Made by a program: the position numbers and the translations under genes. DNA of 64,000 nucleotides, from NCBI RefSeq assembly GCF_030848805.1, contig NC_092359.1, positions 17,573,579-17,637,578 on the forward strand. Reading direction: 5' to 3'. The DNA is from Temnothorax longispinosus (Eukaryota; Arthropoda; Insecta; Hymenoptera; Formicidae). Every line of letters begins with the position of its first letter. The stretch's first letter is position 1. Below, in pieces: positions 47,691 to 61,300 of the stretch. The notes below the pieces were generated by a model, which was given only the letters and a program-made list of their open reading frames with translations, had not been told where the DNA came from and did not search any database.

Positions 47691-50365
47691 CACAAGACTC
47701 AGATCATTCCAAGGTCATTCGAGGTCGAAGCGACGAGTTTCTCTGTGATATCTGATAAATTGGCATTGTCCCGTGGAGTAACCTCGGCTTTATCAGATTA
47801 CGCCTGTAATCTGGTTAATAGTAATAGTCACAACACATAATTGACTTATAATTAAAGGCCTCATCGCGGTATCGCTTGAAATGATAACAGCGTGATTAAT
47901 GGCGCGAAGATTATGCTGACGAATCGCGAGGATAGCCATATAAGTATATATGGGAGATCTACACGATCGTGTGAGCTCTTTTCACGGTGAGTTTAAGCAA
48001 ATTTCTTCTTCTTTTGACTATAGGTATGTTTCGAAAGATAAACGCTCCGGAAAATAAACGAGTTTCATTGGAAACATATTGACCGCCATCAGCAACATTG
48101 TTTTGTTGTACCGGAATTTAGTTTGATGTCGACCTTGACACAATACAGTTACTCGCTGCTGCCGAAAGAGCTGACGAAGTAAATACTGTGGCGAGTTCTT
48201 CCGTCCCAGAACGACGGGGGACGCTCTTTCTGTAAATCAGAGTCGATGTACGCTTCATCGAGAGAAACACGATTCTACAAGTATAGCACGTATATAATCG
48301 TGCATAACTTACAAACTTTTCACTTTCTATTTATCTTCCTTTAACAATTTCCTCTTTTTCTTCTTTGCGTTATATCACAGATCTTTCTATCGTACCGATC
48401 TTTAACGATTTTTACAGTTATTATAACGTTATGTAATCTTAAAAGCATATTTCAAATAATTTGTTTGCTATCTTTGTTATTTTAATTGTAGCTTTCGCGC
48501 CGAGCTTCGCGAAATCAAAATAGAATTCCATTCATTCTCTTTCCCTCTCTCTTTCTCTCTCCTTTGTTATCCATCGGAAAACAGATAATACAATGATGGA
48601 GCGACGATTACGTTAGTTCGCAAAACACGCTATCTGACTCGCCATATCTCCGACATTCGAAGGCCGGCGGCGCGCGCGATACGATCGCGAATCGCGTCGA
48701 TACTTCCAATTGTGCGCCACGTTCTTCAAAAACACCGAGTTTATTTTCGTTCGCCGGCAAAAACAAAAACATTCCGTTTCCGCTCTTCCGTTGGTTGCAT
48801 TAATTTTCACAGCGTTCGCCGAACGCGCGCGTTCAGATATTGTCACAATACACGATTAAACGTTTGAGTTCGAAAACGAGAAAAATATTCAAGAGAAAAT
48901 CCTCTCTGACTGGCTAAAAACGATGGTGAAAAGATTTTTTCGACATTTCACAGACCTGTATCTGCGTCATTCATTCATCGTTATTCACGTGAGAGTATTA
49001 CTGGCTACGAATTCAAAATAAACACCTTAAATAACGATGACGGTCTTAACAGGACGCACTGCACAGTGAAGGGGCATTGTTCCGCCGAAGCTAGTTGGAA
49101 GCCGGATGGGTTTTGAGTTTTTGTGTGCAAACGATGTCCTGGAATTCCGGATCCTTTTCCGTACCTTTTCAAGCTGCTTCTCTCGCTTAATTGAGATGTC
49201 CAGATAAACAATCGAAGACAAGACACAGCTCTTTTGACGTGCGATTGAGTGACAGAACTTTATTGTTCATTTAAAATTTAAATCAAAGCTATTTATCTTC
49301 AATACCAGGGTATTTTAATGCGGAATTAAATATATGCCGCTTTAAATTACAAAGATCCTTAAATAAATATCGACTCTGAATTCTCGGGGAATTTCCAAAG
49401 AATCTATCGTTGAAGATCGGACACTATAATACTGGTCGGTCGTTGCGGTCGGTTTTCCTTCTTGGTTTGCAGTCCGTAGTTCTCACCGAGTCTCTCTCTC
49501 CTCCTTTTGCTGCTTCTCCCGTTTCTCTTGAGAGCCAGCGCTGAATCACAACCGCAAATATCCACCTCCGGTAACTTGCTCCACCGGCTCTCCCGGCTCT
49601 TCGAGCTTCGAGCTCGGCACGAAGACGGGCGGGCAAAGAAAAACGATGGAGGACGGACCGGCGCGGCGCGACGGCCGTCGAGAAAAGAGAGCAGCGGTAA
49701 AAGAGACGGTGCAACGTGCGATTGGCCGTGGCGCGGAGGTGGAGAGATACAGTTCCTCACCATATACTTTGCGATGGCGATGCTGCGCTTCGCCGAGGCC
49801 ACGATCTAGGTCAATAGAGAGCTCGGGTTTCTCTCTCCTCGACGGCGATTCAGCGCTCTCTGTATTGAGATCGCGGACTGCAAAATTGCGTCTACACGAA
49901 TCGTCTGCGTATCTTCTGAGCAGTCAGCAGTGCTCAGCCAGTCGCGATAGTTGTAACACAAGAGCGATCATAAAATCGTTGAAAACGACTTTGAAATGAT
50001 ATTCAGTCGTATCGTTGAAAAAATTCGATATTATGTTGCTTTTTACACGTGCATGAAGGGAGATGTCAATTTATTAACGAATATTTTTAATTTAATTGTA
50101 GGCATCAATGATAATTACTATCTTTAATATAATTGTACATGTACTTGTGCAACATGTATAGCTAGATAGCACGCAGGCGTAAAGAAATAATAATGTCAAG
50201 GAAATAATAATAATTACAAAGTTTTAAGTATCGCGGTTGCATTTCCTTGAAGAGAAGCGAAGAGATCATAGTCATTAATATGGGCTACATAAATTATGCG
50301 TCACCTAAATAGATTATGTATAGGAGATATAATTTAAATTTTAATGTACATAGCGTTGCAAATAA

Positions 50366-50387
50366 TTAGCATGCATTAGCATGCTAA
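50366..50387. repeat. Small perfect hairpin containing GCATGC
   Basis: TTAGCATGC (50366-50374) pairs exactly with GCATGCTAA (50379-50387) around the four-base loop ATTA. It is short and of uncertain meaning. Confidence 0.55.
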
Positions 50388-53300
50388 GCCGGTCTGGTTT
50401 TAAATATACTATCAGAGATAAATTATATATTTTAACGACGTCCAAACAGACACTGAAATTCGCACATTACCAACCCGTGTGTGAGAGCAAACTGAAATTA
50501 TCTATCTTAAGTAAGCAAGCTACATGAGATAAGAATATTTATTTTTTGCAATAAAGTAAATCTACGCACGTGCGTAATCTTTAATGAAAAAAATGTTTAA
50601 AATTTTTCAAGATATTTTATGTAAAAAATGACACGTTTAACGAATCTTGCTTGCATTAATTAACTTTAGAAATCATCGGTACGTATCAGTATGTGCTCGA
50701 TAACGCGTTCAATGCGCATGCTGCTCATTCTCGATTGATCAAAGTGCGTGAACTTCGCGAGGGTACAACGAGCGATCTTGAAAAATGCTCGTTGCGTAAT
50801 TTATACGGCCGCGCGATTAAGGATTGATACATGTACATAAATAAATGAACGGATTCGCCGTAATATGAAAAAAACCCGTTAGATAGAAGTTGTTTGCGGT
50901 AGATAAAGCGGCCAGACGAATTTAACCAATTCCAGCAGTCGCTACTCGTAATGAACGTATTATGAGAAAAACGATCCTCTTCACTCGTGCAAGCCAAGAA
51001 ATTAATGTTAAACATGCGTAAGGAGCGTTTATTTTTTTGTTCAGTCATTCATCTGATATTTATTAATATAAATAACAGCTGATTGAAGGAGGAGATTGTT
51101 CTTGTGCGAAAGTAAAAATGTTCCGATTCGAATAGCCGCTCGCTGCAGTCGTGTTTAATTACGCATACGTCACATTACATTACGCAGGGCAGCCACGCAA
51201 GAAGTCGAAGTACCCTATGTCGCGTGATCGTGCGATTAACCGCTCTTAATTTCCTTATAATCGCATCGCAATATGATAATTACATTCCACGCTGCTTCCG
51301 TAGCGTGTGAATTCATTCTCGTTATCCAGCGCGTGACTTCGGTCCGAAGGTTGATGTATCGCGACGAGGTATCTCGAGTGAAGTGACTACGTGCTCTACA
51401 TTTCTCTCTCTCTTTCTTTTTTTTTGTTCTGGGTGCCCGCATTCCGCATTTACTCTTCCTCAGAAAAAAAATCGTTAACGTCGAAGCGGCTGTTCGCCAT
51501 CGTTATCTTATCGGTGTTGTACGCAGCGCGCATTATCAACCTCGGCAGGCCGACCGTATCGTTATCACGTGCGTTTGTCACCGCCCTCTTCGCGTCTCTC
51601 TCTTTCTCTATATCTCCTCCGCTCTTTGCATCTGCAAACGCCGCTGTTATCGCGCTGTAAACGCGCGCAATTGCGGAAATAGCCGCGCGAAAAATCGCGC
51701 CGATCGCAACGCGGCATTTGAAGCATTTTAGAAACGTTAAATTGAAAATTTCTGTCTGTTGAAAAATTTGGCACATGACCTCATAATTATACGATGGCAT
51801 ATTATCAACGACCAAAAGAAGAAATATGTCCACGATATTTCGAGAACGTAAGAGATTAACGTGTCAGCTGACTGTTTGACTTTGCATTTAAATACAATTG
51901 TCGTTCATCGATCATCGATCAATCGTGTTCTGTCCAATTAAGAGTGGTCATTGTGACTATACGCGTCGTGTAAACGCGATAAATATCTGCGACGTCTAAA
52001 CTAGTGGCGTGACATCGTATGACTCATCGATAGTGTGTAACGTCCGCTTTGTCTCTGTCAATTGGATTGGAGATAAAATACGACGCGAATTCGTTATTTT
52101 TATTTATTCGTCGTTGTGTTTGAATGTTTTATACATTTCTATTCCCCGACAGTTTCAAGATAACACATGACATATCGCGAGACACAGATATTCGTAGTCG
52201 ATATTTCTCGCAAAGCCGACGTTCTCTTTTCGCTGATTTATTAGAATAACTTTGCATTGTCTTGCATGTCCTCCGAGAGTAACCTCGCACGATTTTTTAT
52301 TGTTGCGTTACGTTGCATCGCGCACTCCCGCGGCCTCGTCAATAACGCTCGCGCGGCAACTCTTGGACTAAAGAAAATCGGTTCCTCCCCCACGTTTGTT
52401 ATTCGCCCCGCTCGGGATATTGATCAGTTGGCGGTTTTCCCGGCCTCGGCCTCGGACAAAGGAAGCGGCGCGCGATTTACAACGCAGCCAAAACGGCAGC
52501 GGCTGCGAGTTAACGTTGGATCGCGCGGAATTCGTGGAAGAAGATGGAAGAGGATACGCTCCTCGGAGTTGGCTCCGGTCCCAGCTGGCTCCGGACGTGT
52601 AAATGGGGGCGCAGTAATCTCGCACTCAGGGGATATCGCGCGCGCGCAAACGGGAGAAAGGGGCATTTATTATCCGCTCTCCGACAGTGTGTCTCTTTAA
52701 TCATTTCAACCCCACTTTGATCGAAATCGCATACACTATGTGTTTAGGTAAACAAATTTAGGCATTCCGGGAAATGTTTCCAATCTCTCTTTAATCTGCT
52801 TTCTGAGAATCATCAGTAGGATTAGATAACTTGATTCGTTTTCTATATTACATGACCTTGTTCTAATAGAATTTGGAAATATAAAGTGACTTAATATATT
52901 GTAATAATTTAGTAAATTATAGTATAAAGTGACAATTTAATAATTTTAATACATTAGAAAAATTAACTTCTCGATCGAGACAACACGATTAGTAGGAGAA
53001 TTATAAGAATTATTATCGAACAACAATACTAGCACTATCTCCGAAAGGTCAATGTAACTTCTAGACGTGCTCACAATAGTTTCGTATAATTTTCGTTTTT
53101 ATCAATCACTCGAACGTGTTAAGGAGATGCTCGTTTGTGTGTTGAAAACTCGTTCCACGTGCCAAAACAACTGCATACGCAAATGAAACCGTGACGCAAT
53201 CGACGGATGTAAAATTCATGAAGTCTATCAACATTAATATGCAAAGTAAACGCTCATTAATTTGCTAATCTTTTTCCTCATAATGTTTGTAATGCTCATG

Positions 53301-54924
53301 TTTTAAAGAGCAGATAACGCATTATATTTCAAACGTTCGGTGCATCGACTGTACGTTTACATCACTCACGTCCTTGAAAGTAAACGATCTGTGAATCCCG
53401 CGCGTGAATTCTTTCGTCGTGGAATTATTTTCGACCGACACTTTCGTTATTCGAGTCACAGTCTCTGTGAAAACTCGCTGGCTTGACGTGGCGAGAGGAA
53501 GCCGCCGCCGCCGTGGCTTATCGACGACCTCGAGTTCATCTTGTGAAAGATCGTTTACCCTCGAGAGCGAGAAACGACTCGTTAGCGAGAAGCAACGCGG
53601 CTTTATCCGCGACAACTTATCGATTTTTATTTTAAATTCTGTCCCGTGTGCGGTTTATTTCGGAACATGCGCGCGATAATCGCTATTTTAAGAACTGCGA
53701 TATACGCATCGACGTATTCGTGCTACGGTCAACAGGAACACACGAAGGAAGTCGGACTTCGTCATGTCAGTTCTAATTTCCTCAAATAGAAACGCTAAAT
53801 TTTTCTCTCTCCAAATATTGCCAAATGTTTGTTTTTGGCAATTACTGGTTTGATGCAGTATTTTTTGCAGTACATTGTAAATTTTATATCGGTAGATTTA
53901 ACTCTACGATGAGATTGAGCTCACTTTTGAAGACTCTTTTAGAGAGGTATTCAAATTTTTTTCTCACGTGGCTTTTAAATTTTTGCGAGGAACGCGATAC
54001 CTGCTACTTCGAGGATATTTCTGAAAGAAACGTTCATCAACCCAGTGACCTTCCTTTCGTCTGTCCCGCGCGAATCTCGCCTTTCGGCCGAGTGTCTTTG
54101 TGTGCGTTTCTTACGCAAGGCAATAAAGAATTTACCACATCGTCTTCGTTGCAGACGAGTCTTAATTTGTGGACATTTGACTTGCCAAATGTATCTCATT
54201 TGCATACATTTTGAAGATAGCGCGTGATAATTCTGTGCACGATTCGCATATCAAAATATATACAACTTGATCTCAGAAGCATTATTATCAAGAGCTTTAA
54301 ACTCATGCGTGTTATTTTTGCGACACATGCAGCATTAGTCGTTCAATAAAATGAATTCGTGTCTATATCGGAAAATTTAATTCGTGTAGAAATGTATATT
54401 TATTTACCTTATCGCGTTACGCTCGGAATACACAATATAGTCTTTTTAATAGTTGATCCTTGACACACGCGCGTGACTGTAAAGTGATACAAATGCGAAT
54501 GTTTGCTTAGTAATTAAATTACGAGCTATTTTCACGCAACGGTCCGTCCGTGGATTTTATCCTGTTTGCGTGGCAAGAAAATTATTTCGCAACCGTAACA
54601 GAGTGAGTCTTTCTTGATGCGATAAGTAATTCCACCGTCCGCGAGAATTCTCTCGCGCAACAATTCACCGAATGAGACAGTGCCGTTCTACTTGCACTGC
54701 TCTTCGCTTTTCTGCGCGTCTTTATCGCTGACGTTGTTTTTTTTAACACGCGCAGTGATTCAATCCGATTTACGCGCTACAAATTCTCAGTAAATTCCTT
54801 TCGGTATCGTAAACAATTCAAATGTAAGCTTCCTTTCCGCATTGGTATAGAGAATAACAGGTAGAGATAAACATTCATATACAACGAGCCTGTCGGCCGG
54901 CTGGCCGGCCAACTAGCCAATTAA

Positions 54925-54952
54925 TTTTCCCGCGTGTTTCCACGTGGGAAAA
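54925..54952. repeat. 12-bp hairpin with a G-T pair
   Basis: TTTTCCCGCGTG (54925-54936) can pair with CACGTGGGAAAA (54941-54952) around the loop TTTC, with one G-T wobble. It contains an E-box, CACGTG. A GGCCGGC-rich stretch lies just upstream (about 54895-54910). No RNA gene is implied. Confidence 0.5.
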
Positions 54953-56840
54953 AAACCATATCGCCTCGTTACCCCCGTCCGTTCAGGCCATTGCACAGTT
55001 TCTCGCATAATGCATTCCATTCTACGACTGGACCGGCGCCAAGTGCATGTTTACGGAAATCTCGGCGGGGCGGCGGGGTGATAAGGGGGTTGATCGCGCG
55101 AGTGAAAGACTAGATTTATTCGCAGACGCGCCCGCGGACGGGCCGGAGACAAAAGGCGAGAATCGCGGATCTGGATTCGCGCGAGTTATAAATGATGATT
55201 TGTTTATGGAAACGCGATATAGCGAATGTGACGGCCCGGCCGGCGCGGAGAAGAAAGGAACGCGTTCGCGAAAAGCGGGAATTTCGTCTCTCTCCCGTGA
55301 GGCGCGTGAGACGACCTTTCGGCGTGGGCGCGACTTCGCGCGATTAATCGCAATCGTTCATTAACGTCACGATAAACTCATTTTTCTGGAACAGTGTTAC
55401 AACGAGCGCGATGACGATAATTGGCGAAATTCTGCTGATATTAGGGTTATCGGGCTTTACGGCGGTTATCCGCCGCTTCGCTAGAAAAGATAACACAATT
55501 ACTCGATTTCGATAGTGCAGTTCTCTCTTTTTTTGGCATAAATACGATGATCCACGCGTTGCGATACCGCTCGATAACAAGCGTAATAAATTGATAAAAC
55601 TCGTGTAAAAAATGACGTCTGCAGTGTCGTTTTTGCGAAATTTTATCTCTCGACTTGCAACATTCTTTCTCCGAGAAATATGTCGGCGAAACGTACGATT
55701 TTTTTTACCGGTTTCTACCTAGGATCCGGCATTAGGGCGTCGGAGGAGTTGGCTTCCCGGAAGCCATGCTCGTTCCGCGCGGTTTCATAAAGCCGACTGA
55801 CTTAGAAGCGTGATCTGACTATTTTTAAAGCTCTGGCTCCTCGTGTCGCCTCCGCCTACTGTCTCGGCCGCCAGAGCGATGCGAGCAAGCTCGCCTGTAA
55901 TTTTCGTCATGTAATTTCCGAAGGAGTTCGGTAACCTGGCCGGCAGTTTGTCGTTCCCTTGATCTTTACTCGCGCCGCGGGTGATTTACTGGCTTACCGT
56001 CGCCTCTGCCCCTTCCCACCGCTAATTATATTTCAAGCGGCGAGAAGAATACGTGTGTATCGCAAGAGAGAATACCCATTTCTCTCTGCTTTTTTTTTTA
56101 ATTTTATTTTCGATAACGTGAATTGTTTTAATTTCAAAGCTATCGACAACGGGAACGGACGTATCTTTATCACCGATTGTGTTGCACGAATTTAAATGTC
56201 TCTGAAATATAATTAATTACTGTTTTCGTGATATCAGATTTTCCACAGTGTCTATCCATTTTTTTTATAATGTTAAAGTCTTATTAATATATAAAAGGTT
56301 CATTTCTCTCGGACGATTATTCTTCACCGATTTATTATCTTCTAGCAATTTTCATTGAAAGAAGAACTACAGCCTTATAACGAGCTCTTGTTTATCATGA
56401 TTTGCGATGATTTATTCGCATCGCAAGTTTCACAAATGTGTAATTTTATTATAAAATGAAGTATTCTTGTGTTGAGGATGATTATTTGCTACCGGGTTAT
56501 TAAGCTCCACAAATTAAATTAAATCATGATTACTCTTAATGAAGGTAATTTATTTATTTGCGGTTTATGAAGACCTCTTTTAATTATACATTCCAGGAAT
56601 ACCGCGAAATTTTATGGAATAATTTATAAAATCGAGATATTTGTTTTTTATTATAGACGATTATTTTTCATCCTCTTTTATATTATTTTCGGTTTCCAAT
56701 AAAGAGAGTATTACATGAATTAAATATTTTTATAAATTTACAATTTATAAAAATATTTTCAAATTTTTTATAAAAATACATAACTTTTGCATTTGATTAT
56801 GCATCACGTAACTCGTAGGATACACCACCATGGAAAATTA

Positions 56841-57210
56841 AGTGCAAGAAATTTTGAAACTTATATACTCCAGTGGATTTGGTACGTTAAGCGAAATTGT
56901 CAAAATATTAGCGGGTGGTCCATTGTGTTTTAACCCTTAAGTGCCTAGACTTTCTTTTCTTAATAAGTGAAATGTTCCAATTTGGCCTTGCAAGGACGTT
57001 CCAAATTCAATAAAGTGCCACCGGGTTTTGAAGCATGTACTCCAGCAGATTGTTACGTTAAGCAGAATTGTCCAAAATCTTAGCGGGTGGTTCATTGTGT
57101 TAAACCTTAAGGGTTCAACATCGATTCTCTTTTCTTAAGAAGTAGAAGTTTCTAATTCGGCCTTGCAAAGACGTTCCAAATTTTAAGTCCCACTGTGTTT
57201 TGCGGTCTTA
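56841..57210. repeat. Two-copy tandem repeat of about 173 bp (satellite-like)
   Basis: Copy 1 (about 56841-57013) and copy 2 (about 57014-57186) share long blocks in the same order: TACTCCAG, TTACGTTAAGC-like, TTAGCGGGTGGT, CATTGTGTT, TTCTTTTCTTAA and GGCCTTGCAA followed by GACGTTCCAAATT. The start of a third copy (CCCACTGTGTTTTG) follows to about 57.21 kb. The spacing between matching blocks is 172-175 bases. The copies differ by scattered substitutions and small indels, so the duplication is old. Unit length is close to that of many centromeric satellites, but two copies alone do not make a satellite array. Confidence 0.8.
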
Positions 57211-57881
57211 TTAAAATTCAAAGCCCTGGATTTCTTATGTTTAGGTCATGGACAATTTCCCGAAGAATACCATTTTCAGTAACGGTATTCTGCGGAGGAG
57301 AGCACAGAATGTGTGATATGATAATCTATATAAACTGTCATGTGTCAAGATTTTATATTCTTCTAACAAGTTGAAGTAAGACTTTCGCTCGTTTCGTTCG
57401 ATATTTCTCTATTTTCCTCTACGATGTAATCGTGAGAATTTTTACCTTGTAAATAACGATAGCAGGTTAATTGAGTTCCGTTTACCTCGAATACAAGTCA
57501 TAGATCTCTGTATTAATTTGTATCTCTCTTTCTAATCGAAATATCGACGAGCGCTCCGAATGCGGAACACAGAAGTTCTGAGCAGGCACGCGGCACCGAT
57601 TATGCGATTTGAATTCCCCCTTCGCCGTCGTGCCATTATTCCGGGTGTCCCGAAAAGCACCCCTTGGATCGATCGTCCGTATCAACCCTCGGAAACCGCC
57701 CTCGCGCGAGCATTCGACCTTTCGTGCCTGGGCTTCCCCTCACGGATTTATTGATCGCCCCCTCAGCTTTCCGCTTCGATGCCGGCGATTCGACGTGTTC
57801 CGTACGTATACGGACCCCTCTCTCGGTCTCTGCGTAATATAAACGCTCTGTCGTTCATTTCCCGACCTTTCTTCTGTGCGC

Positions 57882-57899
57882 CGATCGTTCGAACGATCG
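57882..57899. repeat. 18-bp perfect palindrome
   Basis: CGATCGTTCGAACGATCG reads the same on both strands. It could be a dimeric binding site or chance. No gene adjoins it. Confidence 0.55.
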
Positions 57900-58317
57900 T
57901 AAAACATTATTTCCCGACGTGAAACTTCCTCGGGGCCCGGATTAAATCGACGGGGAATCTTCTTTCTCTCGTCTCTTGACTCTAGGTAGGCTGCGTAAAT
58001 AATTTTCGAGCGAGCCAGCTGCGGTAATTTACAAGGGGCCATTCACCGCGCAGGGATCATTATTTCATGCGGTTCTTACTACCACACACTCGTAAACAAT
58101 AAGAGATACATGTTTTCGCTTTTCGGGTTCGTTTTAAATTTAGCAAGGTTGAGTTACGATCTTTAACATTATAGTCTGAGAGCAATCGTGTTTTTTTAAG
58201 TATTTTTAGTAAGATCACTTAATGTTTGAGCTGAAATTAGGTCAGGAATTATCGTTATACGTTATCAAATTTACAATACAAATTATTAAAGATTAATGAT
58301 TTAATATATTACAATTT

Positions 58318-58342
58318 AAGCTATGATTTATTATCATAGCTT
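58318..58342. repeat. Small perfect hairpin
   Basis: AAGCTATGAT (58318-58327) pairs exactly with ATCATAGCTT (58333-58342) around a five-base loop in AT-rich DNA. The stem is too short for a standard microRNA precursor. Confidence 0.55.
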
Positions 58343-61300
58343 CGACAATTATTTACAATAGAACGGTCTGAAGCGAATGAGAGGAGAAGCAGACGAGTAT
58401 TTTGCGACTGTTTCTCGGAAAGAAGGTCTTTCTCTGTCAGGGAAATCTCAAGATCGTTGGCGTTAAGTCGACGGCGAAGGATTTTTATGCGTCAGCAGCT
58501 GGCCTCCCTTCTAAATTCGACGTCGAGGCCGGCCGCGACTTTGTCCGCGAATTTTGCAACGCGCCTACGATCGCCGTGCGATCTACACGTCACGTCGTAA
58601 TATTCACACCGAGCAGTCTCGTTCTCGTTCGAATGCTCCAGCCGAAAATAGAGCACGGCGGGTCGGTGAGGCCCGCGCTTTGGCACGCCTTGCTTTCTGC
58701 ACGAGCAATTTTGCAGACGTCGAGCACGCGTCGAAGCTTGACCGCCGATTTCGCGTATTATAGGCTCCGCTTGCGTCTCGCGCGGAATGAGGATTCCAGT
58801 TTGGTGACTTATGTGACGCGCGCGTTCGACATACATCGAGGGGCTCTTAGAAACTTATATAAAGCACCATCGCGTCGTACATCAAGACTTGACTTGTTAA
58901 TTCGTAATGTATTTTTGAGAATACAAGCGGTTGAGAGAGTAGCTGAAAAGAGCTGTAACACGCCACGCGTGTTAAGAAAGAACATTATTATATAAATGAT
59001 ACCGACTATCAAAGGGGTCGTATGATTTCCGGGATGCCGTATCTTATCGAAGTTTAGAGACTGGGTAAAGTAACATATCGAAGTAGCAGCGTGTTCAATA
59101 TTTATTCAAGATATATCCCTGAGGGGAAAAAAAATGGAAAAATGGCGTTCAAGAAACCGATAGTGACGTAACGAAACGCACGAGTGGTCGCAGATTAAGT
59201 AGACAGGAAAAACCGCATAAATAGTCGAGGGTTAAGAGTGGCGTAGCGTAATTTCTGGCTTAAATATGAGACAGGAAACGCTCAGATCCCGCCTGCGAGA
59301 TACCGCAATTCGGTGTTTTACGTTTTCGCTCGTGTCGCGCCCGACAGTCAAATATAGAACCACTTATCGGGACTGATGTAAATATATATGTTGAGACGTT
59401 GTGTTCGCGACGGATATTAACACGAGGCAAGTTGCACGAGGCAGTAGCCAGCAGGTGCTCGCATTTCGACGGGTAGGCGGGTAGAGCCGAGAGCAGGGGA
59501 GTGGGGAGCAGCAGCTATAAGGTTAGTGACATTTACTGGGAGAGCAACCTCTCGCCCGCAGGCTCTGTATTAGACTATAGACCGCCGTGGTCGCGGCCGA
59601 CAGTTCGCGGAACTAGTTTCGCAAACGCGTCGCGCATTTGACACAGTTCATTCAGTGTGGCAGCCGGTCGAGACGAAACAAAAGTCTCGCTCTCATTAAC
59701 TCGGAATCCGCCGTTTCCCTTAAACGTACGGGTTAGTCAGCAATTTTTAACTCGAGGCGAAGCCATCGCGGATGCCTGAACCTCTTTATTCGTGCATACT
59801 TGTTGCTCATACTCTTACATTCTTTTCTCTTATTTCTATTATCCGTATCTGCGCGTAATGTAATATCTATACGTTTACTGTGTATCACACACATCTTGTA
59901 TGTTTTGCTTGATTTCATTCCAATTTTGCAATTTTTCTTTGTATTCTCAAAGAGGTTTACTATTGTGCCGAATAAACCTGTTTATCCCTCCTCGTTCGAG
60001 CGCCGCGACATCGCCTTCAAAATTACAATCGCGCAAATGCCGTCGCACTTCCTTTCGTGTGCGTCGCTCATTTCTGGGTTACGCACGCTAATAAAACGAC
60101 GAAAATGAAAGTTGCGCGTGGCTGCATTCGTCGCGCTTTATTGCTCGCTACTTCAGTCATATATCAGACGTCGATCTCTAGCTCGAAAGTTGGCGGGACC
60201 AGGGAAACGAAGTCAATTTTTGCTTTCATTTACGATCGCTGTTAAACGAAGACGTTCATTTATCAAAAGAATTTAATACCGAAGCTGTAATATTTGCGTA
60301 ATTGCAATTTGATATTACTATTGAAGTCATTCAGTTATTCTAGCTGAGAGAAATGTACTGAATTAATGTATACGCGTGGATGTAGATCTCAATCTAAAAA
60401 AAGAACGTGGCGCCGTAATCAACCGCGATATCTTCCACGAGAGCGTCATTACTCAAATACACTTTCTCTACTTATATCATAACCGAGGCTAATGATCCAG
60501 AAATGGATAGATCATCTTTGGCCAAGGCCGCTTTGCTTTTCGTTACTCAATCACCGGGCTTTCCCCGGGAAACTCGACCGCGCCGCGATTATTTTACGGC
60601 GCGACCGTTGTGATTTACGATCCTCTCAAGTCGACGTAATGCAAATGCGTGATAAATCACCGGCGAGCGATCGTATTGTTCCCACGAGCGCGAGCGGCGC
60701 GAGACGCCGCCGCGTCTACGTGGCCATTTCTGCGTCACCCGATAGACATTGGCCGTTGCGCCGAGGCGTATCTCTCTCACCCGGCGTGATATACCCAGGC
60801 TATCTAAATGATGCATTGGCCATGCACACGTACACGTACACGCATGAGGAAAGTTCACGCGTGCGTGTGCACACGCGCGAAACTCGTTCCGTTCGCATCG
60901 CGCCCCCGCCCTTTCCTCCCACCCGCATTTGTATATCTTTCTTTTTTCTCTCTCTTTTTTTCTCGTATTCGTCGGTTTCCGTCTGCGTGGAATTACGTCA
61001 CGTAGAAATCACGGTAATCACGCGGCGGGTGCAGAAAGCGTAGGAATGCAAGCGCTAATTTGCCACGCGATATACGTATAAAGCAATATACGGCGCAACG
61101 GAACGCATCGCGACGAGCGGAGGACTAACGAGTTTTTTTTCCACGCGCGCGCGTTTCGCATGGTTTTTACTTATCTTCTCTTGTCCTGGAAGCGACGAGC
61201 GACCGTCCTTCTCGAAGATACACCTGCGTTCTTCCTAGCGTTTTTTAATTTATCGTCGCTAACTTCTCGAACACATTTTAGAGAAACTGATTCTTAGACG

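Larger units (their letters stand above)
47691..56840. other. Presumed intronic DNA
   Basis: Mixed composition with GC-rich patches near 48.65-48.85, 49.5-49.85, 52.3-52.7, 55.05-55.35 and 55.75-55.95 kb. Short open frames with mixed composition occur on the minus strand at 49.0-49.23 kb and on the + strand at 53.83-54.21 kb, but I could not tie either to a family or to splice sites. A CT-rich tract lies at 48.54-48.56 kb. No gene is supported. Confidence 0.4.

Noticed and set aside
49005..49226. Two overlapping minus-strand open frames of 64-73 codons
   Set aside because: The composition is plausible (one frame is Lys/Arg-rich), but the opposite strand is also open, and there is no family match I can recall and no clear splice sites. 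It could be a coding remnant.
58318..58342. Possible microRNA precursor
   Set aside because: The stem is only 10 bp with a 5-base loop, far short of the 60-90 nt precursors usual for animal microRNAs, and no known mature sequence is seen.
58402..58995. 197-codon + strand open frame
   Set aside because: It begins at TTG, has no ATG before about 58633, a competing minus-strand frame is open over much of it, and I recognise no domain or splice context.
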